In this document: positions 24,620-33,074 of the stretch, piece by piece
Numbering within the stretch: the stretch's first letter is position 1
Layout: each line of letters starts with the position of its first letter
DNA from: Aliirhizobium wenxiniae
GTDB lineage: Bacteria; Pseudomonadota; Alphaproteobacteria; Rhizobiales; Rhizobiaceae
DNA length: 64,000 bases
Direction of reading: 5' to 3'
Assembly: GCF_014201355.1 (NCBI RefSeq)
Contig: NZ_JACHEG010000013.1
Coordinates: 1 to 64,000 of the forward strand
Position numbers and translations under genes: made by a program
Notes under the pieces: model-generated
The model's input: only the letters and a program-made list of their open reading frames with translations
Told to the model about the DNA's origin: nothing
Databases searched by the model: none

Positions 24620-26851
24620 ATGAACAATCGCAATCGCAGACTGGATGTCGTGCTGGCCCTCGGCCTTGCCGCCATGGTGCTCGTTCCGTGGTATCGCATT
24701 GAGAAGGGCTTTTATGCCTTCTCCTGGCTCTCCGATTTTCCCGGCGAACCGGAGGTCGCACCCGGTTTCCTGCAAATCTTTCTGCACGGCCGAATCTGGC
24801 TGATCGCGGTTCTGTTCGCCTTTGGACTGGCGTTTGCCGCGCGGCTCACCGTCGATCCCATGCTTCGCGGCAAAATGCTCGCCATTGCAGGTGGCTTCGG
24901 CGTCACCTTCCTTGCCCTGCAGGGACTGGCGATCGGCATGACGGGCTTTACCTGGACGATCAGCGAAAAGATGTTTGGCCCGCTTGCGGACGGCCAACCC
25001 TCGATGGGGGCCGGTGCGGTGCTCTCCGCCATCTGCTTCGTGTTGATGTTTTCCTTAGGCCTTGCCGAACGCGGCGTCATGCGCGGCGATGCCTTTGTCG
25101 TTGCGACCATCTCCATGCTGGTCTTCCTCGTTGCCGTCTTCGTTTTTTATCCGATCGGCAGCATGTTCATCGGCGCCTTTCAAGATTTCAATGGCTCGGT
25201 CAATTTCGACGGCTTCTCCCGCAACATTGTCGATCCGTCGATATGGAGCTTCGATTGTGTCATCGGCGGTGCCCGCTGCGGTGTTGCCTGGCGCACGCTG
25301 TTTCTGGCGATCATGACGGCGGCCGGCTCGACCACACTCGGCCTTGCTTTCGCGCTGGTTGCCACCCGCACCCGCTTTCCCTTCAAGAAGGGGCTGCGGC
25401 TGTTGACCATCCTGCCGATCATCACACCGCCCTTTGTCATCGGCCTTGCCCTCACCCTGCTTTTCGGCCGCGCCGGCATTGTCACCGAAGGCCTATCCTC
25501 GGTTTTCGGCATAGAGCCGAACCGCTGGCTTTACGGCCTGACCGGCATTTGGATCGCGCAGGTCCTGTCGTTCACGCCGATTTCGTTTCTCGTGCTGATC
25601 GGCGTCGTCGAAGGCGTCAGCCCCTCGATGGAGGAAGCCTCCCAGACACTGCGTGCCGATCGCTGGCGCACATTCTGGCGTATCTCGCTGCCCCTGATGA
25701 AACCGGGGCTCGCCAACGCATTCCTGATCGGCTTTATCGAAAGCATGGCTGATTTCGGCAATCCGCTTGTGCTCGGCGGTTCTCACGGTGTGCTGTCGAC
25801 GGAAATCTTCTTTGCCGTCGTCGGCTCGCAGAATGATCCTGCCCGTGCCGCCGTGCTTGCCATGATCCTGCTCGGCTTCACCCTATCCGCCTTCCTCGCC
25901 CAGCGCATCTGGCTGTCGGGCAAGAACTTTGCAACAGTCACCGGCAAGGGTGATAGCGGCGCGCATATCGCCCTGCCCCGACCGCTGTCGATCGGCCTGC
26001 ATATGATCGTCATCCCGTGGATGATCTTTACCCTCGTCGTCTACGGCATGATCCTGTTCGGCGGTTTCGTCAAAACCTGGGGCCTCGATAACAGCCTGAC
26101 ACTTGCCCATTACGCCAAGGCCTTTTCGATCACCTTCCGCGATGGTTCGCTGGTCTGGACCGGCGTTGCCTGGAATTCCTTCTGGACGACGATGGAGATC
26201 GCGCTGATCGCCGCTCCGTTGACGGCAGCCGTCGGCCTTGCCACGGCCTATGTCATCGTGCGGCAGAAATTCGCCGGCCGGGAACTGTTCGAATTCGCGC
26301 TGATGATGAGCTTTGCCATTCCCGGCACGGTCATCGGCATCAGCTACATCATGGCCTTCAATCTGCCGCCTCTGGAAATGACCGGAACGGCGCTGATCCT
26401 GATCGCCTGCTTCGTGTTCCGCAACATGCCGGTCGGCGTGCGTGGCGGCATCGCGGCGATGAGCCAGCTCGACAAGAGCCTCGACGAAGCCTCGATGACG
26501 CTGCGCGCCACCAGTTTCCGCACCGCCCGCAAGATCATATTGCCGCTCCTGCGCCCCGCCACTACCGCAGCACTCGTCTATTCCTTCGTGCGCGCCATCA
26601 CCTCGATCAGCGCCGTCGTGTTCCTCGTCAGCGCCCAGTACAACATGGCGACCTCCTATATCGTCGGCCTGGTCGAAAACGGCGAATACGGTGTCGCCAT
26701 CGCCTATTCCTCCATGCTGATCGTGGTGATGATCACCGTCATTACCGGTTTCCAGCTGCTGGTCGGTGAGCGACGGCTGCGACGCGAAAACCGCGTCTCC
26801 GGCCTCGCCAAACCAATCCTTCCCGTCCTGTCCGAGGAGAAGACCGCATGA
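24620..26851 (+). CDS. Fbp/Afu-type ABC transporter permease, two fused permease domains
   Basis: 743 residues from ATG 24620; a GTG at 24602 is adjacent to GGAGG and too close to be used. Two BPD_transp_1 units lie in one chain. The first EAA loop is MEEASQTLRADRWRTFWRISLPLM (about 340) and the second LDEASMTLRATSFRTARKIILPLL (about 630). Before the first unit there are extra hydrophobic segments, which makes the protein longer than typical FbpB (about 500-550). This fused arrangement is normal for ferric-iron and AfuB-type importers. It forms the whole channel for the binding protein upstream and overlaps the ATPase gene by 4 bases. Confidence 0.9.
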   Translation: MNNRNRRLDVVLALGLAAMVLVPWYRIEKGFYAFSWLSDFPGEPEVAPGFLQIFLHGRIWLIAVLFAFGLAFAARLTVDPMLRGKMLAIAGGFGVTFLALQGLAIGMTGFTWTISEKMFGPLADGQPSMGAGAVLSAICFVLMFSLGLAERGVMRGDAFVVATISMLVFLVAVFVFYPIGSMFIGAFQDFNGSVNFDGFSRNIVDPSIWSFDCVIGGARCGVAWRTLFLAIMTAAGSTTLGLAFALVATRTRFPFKKGLRLLTILPIITPPFVIGLALTLLFGRAGIVTEGLSSVFGIEPNRWLYGLTGIWIAQVLSFTPISFLVLIGVVEGVSPSMEEASQTLRADRWRTFWRISLPLMKPGLANAFLIGFIESMADFGNPLVLGGSHGVLSTEIFFAVVGSQNDPARAAVLAMILLGFTLSAFLAQRIWLSGKNFATVTGKGDSGAHIALPRPLSIGLHMIVIPWMIFTLVVYGMILFGGFVKTWGLDNSLTLAHYAKAFSITFRDGSLVWTGVAWNSFWTTMEIALIAAPLTAAVGLATAYVIVRQKFAGRELFEFALMMSFAIPGTVIGISYIMAFNLPPLEMTGTALILIACFVFRNMPVGVRGGIAAMSQLDKSLDEASMTLRATSFRTARKIILPLLRPATTAALVYSFVRAITSISAVVFLVSAQYNMATSYIVGLVENGEYGVAIAYSSMLIVVMITVITGFQLLVGERRLRRENRVSGLAKPILPVLSEEKTA

Positions 26852-27906
26852 CCACAAACGCCGGTTCGGTCACGTTCCAGAATGTCCGTAAATCCTTCGG
26901 CTCATTTACCGCCATCCATGACCTGTCGCTGACGGTGGAACCCGGCACGTTGGTGACGCTGCTCGGTCCGTCCGGCTGCGGCAAAACGACGACGCTGCGC
27001 ATGCTGGCCGGGCTGGAACACCCGACCTCCGGCCGTATCCTGATCGGCGGCAAGGATGTGACCATGCTGCCCGCCAACGAGCGCGATGTATCGATGGTAT
27101 TTCAGTCCTATGCGCTGTTTCCGCATATGAACTCGCTCGACAATGTTGCCTATGGGCTGGAATCCTCCGGCCTGCCGCGCAGGCAAGCCCGGCAGAAGGC
27201 GGAGCACGGTCTTGAACTCGTCGGTCTTGCCGGCATGGGCGGGCGGCTGCCGGCCGAACTGTCCGGCGGCCAGCAGCAGCGTGTGGCGGTGGCGCGCGCG
27301 CTTGTTCTCGAACCGCAGGTTCTCCTTCTCGATGAGCCGCTTTCCAATCTCGACGCCCGCCTTCGCCGCCGGGTGCGCACGGAAATCCGTGAATTGCAGC
27401 AGCGCCTGCAGTTCACCGCCGTTTACGTCACCCACGATCAGGACGAGGCGCTGGCGGTGTCCGACCAGATCATCGTCATGAAGGATGGCGAGATCGCCCA
27501 GCAGGGTTCGCCGCGCGAGCTTTACGAAGCCCCCGCCTCGCCCTTCATCGCCGATTTCATCGGTGAGGCCAATGTCGTGCCCTGCGAGGTCATCGATGTA
27601 AGCGGCAATGAGGCAACCGTTAGCATCGAGGGCCTGCAGCATATCGTGCCGGCGCGCGGTGCCCGGCCGGGCCGCAACCAGCTTGCCGTTCGGCCGAGCG
27701 CCATCACGCTGGAGCCGGCGGAAACGGCCGCCTTTCCCGGCCGCATCAGCCATGCGGCCTATCTCGGCGATCACATCGAATACGAGGCGGAAACCAGCGG
27801 CGGCACCCTTTTTATCGTGGACCCGTCGGTCGACCGCCCGCTTGCCCCCGGCACGCGTGTCGCCATCGGCTTGAAAAACCGCGGCATCGCCATCATCGCG
27901 CAGTGA
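26848..27906 (+). CDS. Fbp/Afu-type ABC transporter ATPase
   Basis: 352 residues, overlapping the permease stop by 4 bases (ATGA). Walker A is GPSGCGKT (40-47), the Q-loop VFQSYALFPHM, the signature LSGGQQQRVAVARAL, Walker B VLLLDEPLSNLD, and the H-loop VTHDQDEALAVSD. A C-terminal TOBE domain (about 265-352, with FPGRISHAAYLGDHIEYEAET) is present, as in FbpC/PotA-type proteins. It energises the importer for the presumed phosphorylated sugar. Confidence 0.92.
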   Translation: MTTNAGSVTFQNVRKSFGSFTAIHDLSLTVEPGTLVTLLGPSGCGKTTTLRMLAGLEHPTSGRILIGGKDVTMLPANERDVSMVFQSYALFPHMNSLDNVAYGLESSGLPRRQARQKAEHGLELVGLAGMGGRLPAELSGGQQQRVAVARALVLEPQVLLLDEPLSNLDARLRRRVRTEIRELQQRLQFTAVYVTHDQDEALAVSDQIIVMKDGEIAQQGSPRELYEAPASPFIADFIGEANVVPCEVIDVSGNEATVSIEGLQHIVPARGARPGRNQLAVRPSAITLEPAETAAFPGRISHAAYLGDHIEYEAETSGGTLFIVDPSVDRPLAPGTRVAIGLKNRGIAIIAQ

Positions 27907-27918
27907 GGATAACACCTG

Positions 27919-28740
27919 ATGACATCGGAACAGGACGAGATCGTCAAACGCCAGAAGCTGGCGGAAAATATCGCCGTCGAGGCTGGCAAGCTGGCGCTCG
28001 GTTATTATCGCCGGCGCGATACGCTGGTGATCGAGATCAAGGGTGACCCGCAGGACGTGGTTTCGATCGCCGACCGCGAGGTCGAGGAATTGATCCGCGA
28101 GCGGACGGCTCAGGCATTTCCCGCCGACGGGTTTCTCGGCGAAGAATACGGCCTGACCGGCGGCAATAGCGGTTACACCTGGGTGGTCGATCCGATCGAC
28201 GGCACCAGCCCATTCGTGCATGGCATGCCGAACTGGTGCGTGTCGATTGCGGTTCTCTACCAGGGCGAACCGGTAGTCGGCGTCATCCATGTCCCCTGTC
28301 ATGACGAACTTTATTCAAGCGCACTCGGCGAGGGCGCGACGTTGAATGGCAAGGTTCTCAAGCTCGATGCGACAAAGACCATCCGCAATGCCGTCACCGG
28401 TATCGGCGCCAACCATCATGTGACGCCGGAATCTGTCGGAAGGATCGTCGAGGATCTTCTGGCAGGTGGCGGCAATTTCGTGCGGCTGGGGTCGGGTGCG
28501 CTGATGCTGGCCTATGTCGCGGCCGGCCGGCTGGTCGGGTATTTCGAGCCCTACATGCACGCCTGGGATTGCCTTGGCGGTTATTGCCTCGTGCGCGAAG
28601 CGGGCGGCTGGTTCCTGCCGTTTCCAAGCGAAGGCGACCGCCTGACCAAGGGCGCACCGGTGCTGGCCGCGGGGCCGGGCGCAATCACAGATCTTCAGCG
28701 TATCACCGGCATCGACAAGGGAGATGTCGCCGCAGCGTGA
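27919..28740 (+). CDS. Inositol-monophosphatase-family phosphatase
   Basis: 273 residues. The Mg-dependent phosphatase signatures are complete: DPQDVVSIADREVEELI (the N-terminal metal-loop region), GEEYG (metal glutamate), VVDPIDGTSPFVHGMPNWCVSIAVL (motif with the aspartates and the catalytic threonine), and YMHAWDCLGGYCLVREAGG near the C-terminus. Members dephosphorylate inositol phosphates, histidinol phosphate, fructose bisphosphate or similar small esters. The gene starts 12 bases after the ATPase, so it is part of the uptake operon. The simplest reading is that the imported phosphate ester is dephosphorylated in the cytoplasm; an inositol phosphate is one plausible substrate. Confidence 0.88.
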   Translation: MTSEQDEIVKRQKLAENIAVEAGKLALGYYRRRDTLVIEIKGDPQDVVSIADREVEELIRERTAQAFPADGFLGEEYGLTGGNSGYTWVVDPIDGTSPFVHGMPNWCVSIAVLYQGEPVVGVIHVPCHDELYSSALGEGATLNGKVLKLDATKTIRNAVTGIGANHHVTPESVGRIVEDLLAGGGNFVRLGSGALMLAYVAAGRLVGYFEPYMHAWDCLGGYCLVREAGGWFLPFPSEGDRLTKGAPVLAAGPGAITDLQRITGIDKGDVAAA

Positions 28741-28829
28741 GCGCGGCTGCAATGCCGGGACCGGGGAGGGTCTCGGAAACACCGCCGGATCGGCGACAGA
28801 CCTGTTCATGGAAAGGGAGGAAAACGACC

Positions 28830-30134
28830 ATGAAGACCGTTCTGACATCAGTTCTTTCAACCGCAGCCTCGCTGCTGATGGCATCGAGTGCGCTCGCCGC
28901 CACCGAAATCTCGTGGTGGCACGCCATGACCGGAGCCAATAACGAGGTGGTCGATCAGCTCGCCAAGGAATTCAACGAGAGCCAGTCCGACTACAAGGTC
29001 GTGCCTGTCTTCAAGGGCACCTATCCGGAAACGCTGAATGCCGGCATCGCCGCCTTCCGCGCCAAACAGCCGCCCGCCATCATCCAGGTTTTTGACGCCG
29101 GCAGCGGCGTGATGATGGGCGCTGAAGGCGCCATCGTGCCGGTGGCGGATGTGCTGGAAAAGGGCGGTTTCAAGTTCGACAAGGCGCAATACCTGCCGGG
29201 CATCGTCGCCTATTATTCCAAGCCCGATGGCACGATGTTGTCCTTCCCCTACAACTCGTCCTCGCCGATCCTCTATTACAACAAGGATGTGTTCGAAAAA
29301 GCTGGCCTCAACGCCGACACGCCGCCCAAAACCTGGGACGAAGTCTTTGACGCCGCAAAGACGATCAAGTCGAGCGGTGCCGCCAATTGCGGTTTTACCT
29401 CGACATGGCTGACCTGGATTCAGACCGAGAACTTTGCCGCCTGGAACAACCTTTCCTATGGCAGCAATGAAAACGGTCTTGGCAGCACCGACGTCAAGCT
29501 CGCCTTCAACGCCGAACCCTTCGTCAAGCATTTTCAGTCGATCGCCGATCTCGCCAAGGACGGCACGTTCCGTTACGGCGGCCGCACCTCGGAAGCCAAG
29601 CAGCTCTTCACCTCCGGCGAATGCGGCATCCTGACGGAATCCTCCGGCGGGCTGGGCGATATCATCAAGTCCGGCATGAAATACGGCATCGGCCAGTTGC
29701 CCTATGTCGAAGGCGAAGGACGTCCGCAGAACACCATCCCGGGCGGTGCCAGCCTCTGGGTCTTCGGTGGCAAAAGCGACGCGGAATACAAGGGCGTCGC
29801 CACCTTCTTCAATTTCCTGTCGCAGACAAAAATCCAGTCCCGCCTGCATCAGGTTTCCGGCTACATGCCGGTGACGATGGCCGCCTATGAGGAAACCAAG
29901 AAGTCCGGTTTCTACGACAAGAACCCGGGCCGAGAGACGCCACTCCTGCAGATGATGGGCAAGCCGCCGACCGAAAACTCCAAGGGCGTACGCCTCGTCA
30001 ACCTGCCGCAGGTGCGCGACATCATGAACGAGGAGTTCGAGTCCATGCTGGCCGGCAAGCAGGACGCCAAGGCCGCACTCGACAAATCCGTCGAACGCGG
30101 CAATGCGGCGATCCAGCAGGCGATCGGCAAGTAA
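28830..30134 (+). CDS. ugpB: sn-Glycerol-3-phosphate ABC transporter binding protein
   Basis: 434 residues from ATG 28830 behind GGGAGG; the frame is open upstream inside the phosphatase gene region. The signal peptide ends in ASSALA before ATEISWWHAM. Strong UgpB landmarks are ISWWHAMTGANNEVVDQLAK, FNESQSDYKVVPVFKGTYPE, AAFRAKQPPAIIQVFDAG, MLSFPYNSSSPILYYNKD, QNTIPGGASLWVF and YMPVTMAAYE. It binds glycerol-3-phosphate and glycerophosphodiesters in the periplasm. A hairpin follows the gene before ugpA. Confidence 0.95.
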   Translation: MKTVLTSVLSTAASLLMASSALAATEISWWHAMTGANNEVVDQLAKEFNESQSDYKVVPVFKGTYPETLNAGIAAFRAKQPPAIIQVFDAGSGVMMGAEGAIVPVADVLEKGGFKFDKAQYLPGIVAYYSKPDGTMLSFPYNSSSPILYYNKDVFEKAGLNADTPPKTWDEVFDAAKTIKSSGAANCGFTSTWLTWIQTENFAAWNNLSYGSNENGLGSTDVKLAFNAEPFVKHFQSIADLAKDGTFRYGGRTSEAKQLFTSGECGILTESSGGLGDIIKSGMKYGIGQLPYVEGEGRPQNTIPGGASLWVFGGKSDAEYKGVATFFNFLSQTKIQSRLHQVSGYMPVTMAAYEETKKSGFYDKNPGRETPLLQMMGKPPTENSKGVRLVNLPQVRDIMNEEFESMLAGKQDAKAALDKSVERGNAAIQQAIGK

Positions 30135-30142
30135 GCACTCGC

Positions 30143-30172
30143 GCCGTCCGCATGGGCAACCATGCGGACGGC
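30143..30172 (+). promoter_or_regulatory. Strong intercistronic hairpin between ugpB and ugpA
   Basis: GCCGTCCGCATG (30143-30154) and CATGCGGACGGC (30161-30172) form a perfect 12-base stem with loop GGCAAC, followed by TTTCCCGTTTT. It could be a leaky terminator or a 3' end stabiliser that keeps ugpB more abundant than the permeases. An ATG at 30152 lies inside the stem, which argues against its use as the ugpA start. Confidence 0.7.
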
Positions 30173-30199
30173 TTTCCCGTTTTCGCAAGGAGCCTGCCC

Positions 30200-31081
30200 G
30201 TGCAAAGCACCGTCTTTCCGAACAAGATCCTTCCCTATTTTCTGGTTGCGCCGCAGATCGTGCTGACCGTCGTGTTCTTTTTCTGGCCGGCAAGCCAGGC
30301 GCTTTACCAGTCGGCCATGCGGGAAGACCCCTTTGGGCTGCAAAGCACGTTTGTCGGGCTTGCCAATTTCACCACGATCCTCTCGGACGCCAACTATCTG
30401 CATGCGCTGCGCGTCACCGTCGTTTTCAGCGTGGCGACCGCCCTGCTCTCGATGGGCATTGCGTTGCTGCTCGCAACCGCAGCCGATCTCGTCGTGCGCG
30501 GCAAAGGGTTTTACCGCACGATGATGATCATTCCTTATGCGGTGGCGCCTGCAGTGGCCGGCATGTTGTGGCTGTTCATGTTCAACCCGGCCATGGGCAC
30601 GTTCGCCTATATCCTGCGCCGCAACGGCATTGCCTGGGATCCGCTTCTGAACGGGGATCAGGCCATGGCGCTGGTCGTGGTGGCCGCCGCATGGAAACAG
30701 ATCAGCTACAATTTTCTCTTCTTCGTCGCCGGCCTGCAGGCCATTCCGAAATCGCTGCTGGAGGCTGCCTCCATCGATGGCGCGCGCGGGTCCCGCCGCT
30801 TCTGGACCATCGTTTTCCCTTTGCTCGCCCCCACCACCTTCTTCCTTCTGGTGGTCAACACCGTCTACGCGTTTTTCGACACGTTCGGGATCATCCATTC
30901 GGTCACCGGCGGCGGACCGGCCAAGGCCACGGAAACGCTGGTCTACAAGGTCTATAACGATGGTTTCGTGAACCTCAATCTCGGCTCGTCGGCCGCCCAG
31001 TCGGTCATCCTGATGGTCATCGTCATCGCGCTGACCGCCTTCCAGTTCCGCTTCGTCGAGCGGCGCGTGCATTATGCGTGA
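30200..31081 (+). CDS. ugpA: sn-Glycerol-3-phosphate ABC transporter permease UgpA
   Basis: 293 residues from GTG 30200, seven bases after AAGGAG. An in-frame ATG at 30152 sits in the hairpin stem and gives an atypical N-terminus, so I prefer the GTG. The sequence VFPNKILPYFLVAPQIVLTVVFF followed by FWPASQALYQSAMREDPFG is the UgpA N-terminus. The EAA loop is SLLEAASIDGARGSRRFWTIVFPLL (about 185-209), and SVTGGGPAKATETLVYKVY follows near 235. Six membrane helices are expected. It pairs with UgpE, whose gene follows after 9 bases. Confidence 0.93.
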   Translation: MQSTVFPNKILPYFLVAPQIVLTVVFFFWPASQALYQSAMREDPFGLQSTFVGLANFTTILSDANYLHALRVTVVFSVATALLSMGIALLLATAADLVVRGKGFYRTMMIIPYAVAPAVAGMLWLFMFNPAMGTFAYILRRNGIAWDPLLNGDQAMALVVVAAAWKQISYNFLFFVAGLQAIPKSLLEAASIDGARGSRRFWTIVFPLLAPTTFFLLVVNTVYAFFDTFGIIHSVTGGGPAKATETLVYKVYNDGFVNLNLGSSAAQSVILMVIVIALTAFQFRFVERRVHYA

Positions 31082-31090
31082 GGTGCAAAG

Positions 31091-31939
31091 ATGATCGAAA
31101 ACCGCCCCGCAGCCAGCCTGATGGCACATCTGATGCTGATCCTCGGCATCATCATCGTCGCGTTCCCGATCTATTACACGTTCATCGCCTCGACCGCGCC
31201 GTCCAACGCGATCATCCGGCCGCCGCTGCCGCTTCTGCCGGGCGGGCATATGATCGAGAACTATTCGGAATCCATTTCCGGCGGCGTCGAACGCGTGGTC
31301 GGCGTCAGCCTCGAACGGCTGCTGTTCAACAGCTTTGTTGTCGCGGTCGCCATTGCCATCGGCAAGATCATCATCTCGTTCCTGTCGGCCTTCGCGATCG
31401 TGTTTTTCCGCTTTCCCTTCCGCATGGGCTTTTTCTGGATGATCTTCATCACCCTGATGCTGCCGGTGGAAGTGCGAATTCTGCCGACCTACAAGGTCAT
31501 CGTCGATCTTGGCCTGCTCAACACCTATGCCGGCCTCACCTTGCCGCTGATGGCGTCGGCGACGGCCACCTTCCTGTTCCGGCAGTTTTTCCTGACCATT
31601 CCGAGCGAAATGCTGGAAGCGGCGCGCATCGACAATGCCGGTCCGTTTCGTTTCATGAAGGATATCCTCCTGCCCCTATCGATGACCAATATCGCGGCGC
31701 TGTTCGTGATCCTCTTCATCTACGGCTGGACGCAGTATCTCTGGCCTCTGCTCGTCACCGACAGGGCCGACATGAACACGATCATCATCGGCCTGCGCCG
31801 CATGGTGGATTTCACAGATGCCTCGACGCCATGGAACTACGTGATGGTGACGGCGATCCTGGCAATCATCCCTCCCGTCATCGTCGTGGTGCTGATGCAG
31901 CGCTGGTTCGTCAAAGGTTTGGTGGAGACCGAAAAGTAA
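31091..31939 (+). CDS. ugpE: sn-Glycerol-3-phosphate ABC transporter permease UgpE
   Basis: 282 residues. Family features include AHLMLILGIIIVAFPIYYTFIAST at the N-terminus, SFLSAFAIVFFRFPFRMGFFWM (about 97-118), the EAA loop EMLEAARIDNAGPFRFMKDILLP (about 176-198), and YGWTQYLWPLLVTDRADMNTI. UgpE forms the second half of the channel. The stop overlaps the ugpC start by one base (TAATG), which gives tight translational coupling. Confidence 0.93.
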   Translation: MIENRPAASLMAHLMLILGIIIVAFPIYYTFIASTAPSNAIIRPPLPLLPGGHMIENYSESISGGVERVVGVSLERLLFNSFVVAVAIAIGKIIISFLSAFAIVFFRFPFRMGFFWMIFITLMLPVEVRILPTYKVIVDLGLLNTYAGLTLPLMASATATFLFRQFFLTIPSEMLEAARIDNAGPFRFMKDILLPLSMTNIAALFVILFIYGWTQYLWPLLVTDRADMNTIIIGLRRMVDFTDASTPWNYVMVTAILAIIPPVIVVVLMQRWFVKGLVETEK

Positions 31940-32970
31940 TGGCTACGATTGAACTCAAAGACGTCCGCAAGACCTATGGCACCAATATCGAGGCGATCAA
32001 GGGCGTATCGCTCGACATCCAGGATGGCGAGATGATCGTGCTGGTCGGCCCCTCCGGCTGCGGAAAATCGACACTTCTGCGAATGGTGGCCGGACTGGAA
32101 AGCATCACCGGCGGCGACGTGACGATTGCCGGCAGGCGGGTCAACAATCTGGAACCGTCTGAACGCGACATCGCCATGGTATTCCAGAACTATGCGCTTT
32201 ACCCGCATATGACCGTGCGCCAGAACCTCGCCTACGGCCTGAAAAACCGCAACACGCCAAAAGACGAGATCGACCGCCGTATTACAGAGGCCGCGCGGGC
32301 GCTGGAGATCGAACAGTTTCTCGAACGAAAGCCGCGCCAGCTCTCCGGCGGCCAGCGCCAGCGTGTCGCCATGGGCCGCGCCATCGTGCGCAAACCGGCC
32401 GCTTTCCTGTTCGACGAACCACTCTCCAATCTCGACGCGAAACTGCGTGTGCAGATGCGGGTTGAAATCCGCCGCCTGCAACGATCGCTGGAAACAACAT
32501 CGATCTATGTCACCCATGACCAGATGGAGGCGATGACGCTTGCCGACCGCTTGGTGGTGCTCAATGCCGGGCGCATCGAACAGGTCGGCACGCCGATCGA
32601 GCTTTATGAGAAACCGGCCACCACATTCGTCGCGACCTTCATCGGGTCACCATCCATGAACCTGATAAAGCCGACTGGAGGCCCCAACACCAACTGGCCA
32701 TCGGACACTGCGACCGTCGGCATTCGCCCGGAAGATCTGGTCATCGCCGATACCTCGTCCGCCGGCGGCTTCCGGGTCAAGGTACAGGTCATGGCGGTCG
32801 AACTGGTGGGGGCAGAGAGCTACGTTCATGGCATGACGGAGGATGGCGGCACGATCGTTTTCCGTGTTCCCGGTCGTTCCGTGATCGCCATCGGCGAGAC
32901 ACTGGAACTTACGGCTCTGCCGGATCGCTTTCATCTGTTCGATGCCGATGGCAGACGGCTTTCGCCATGA
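31939..32970 (+). CDS. ugpC: sn-Glycerol-3-phosphate ABC transporter ATPase
   Basis: 343 residues from ATG 31939. The frame is also open over the whole ugpE gene, but that longer product would be nonsense. Walker A GPSGCGKS (37-44), Q-loop MVFQNYALYPHMTVRQN, signature LSGGQRQRVAMGRAIV, Walker B AFLFDEPLSNLD and H-loop VTHDQMEAMTLAD are all present. The C-terminal MalK-like regulatory domain (about 235-343) contains VGIRPEDL and VELVGAESYVHG. It completes the ugpBAEC operon. No Pho box was identified by eye upstream of ugpB. Confidence 0.93.
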   Translation: MATIELKDVRKTYGTNIEAIKGVSLDIQDGEMIVLVGPSGCGKSTLLRMVAGLESITGGDVTIAGRRVNNLEPSERDIAMVFQNYALYPHMTVRQNLAYGLKNRNTPKDEIDRRITEAARALEIEQFLERKPRQLSGGQRQRVAMGRAIVRKPAAFLFDEPLSNLDAKLRVQMRVEIRRLQRSLETTSIYVTHDQMEAMTLADRLVVLNAGRIEQVGTPIELYEKPATTFVATFIGSPSMNLIKPTGGPNTNWPSDTATVGIRPEDLVIADTSSAGGFRVKVQVMAVELVGAESYVHGMTEDGGTIVFRVPGRSVIAIGETLELTALPDRFHLFDADGRRLSP

Positions 32971-33074
32971 AAATGCGGATGCGCAAAAAATCGAGATCGA
33001 CGCTTGTGTACCGGAAACGAAAGAATATCATTAGTCGGCTAACCAATATTCGATAAAATCCGACTGGAATAGCC

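Noticed and set aside
23512..27906. Iron(III) importer as the function of the Fbp/Afu-type system
   Set aside because: The family name suggests iron, but a LacI regulator and an operon phosphatase point to a carbohydrate phosphate. Kept only as an alternative.
26902..28302. 466-codon minus-strand frame opposite the Afu-type ATPase and phosphatase
   Set aside because: Antisense shadow; both sense genes have full catalytic motifs.
30152..30199. ATG at 30152 as the ugpA start
   Set aside because: It lies in the stem of the ugpB-ugpA hairpin and lacks a ribosome site; GTG 30200 has AAGGAG at good distance and a family-like N-terminus.
28857..30293. 478-codon minus-strand frame opposite ugpB
   Set aside because: Antisense shadow without domain or ribosome site.
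31078..31938. Open frame upstream of and continuous with ugpC
   Set aside because: It overlaps ugpE in another frame. UgpE is a recognisable permease, and UgpC starts normally at 31939.
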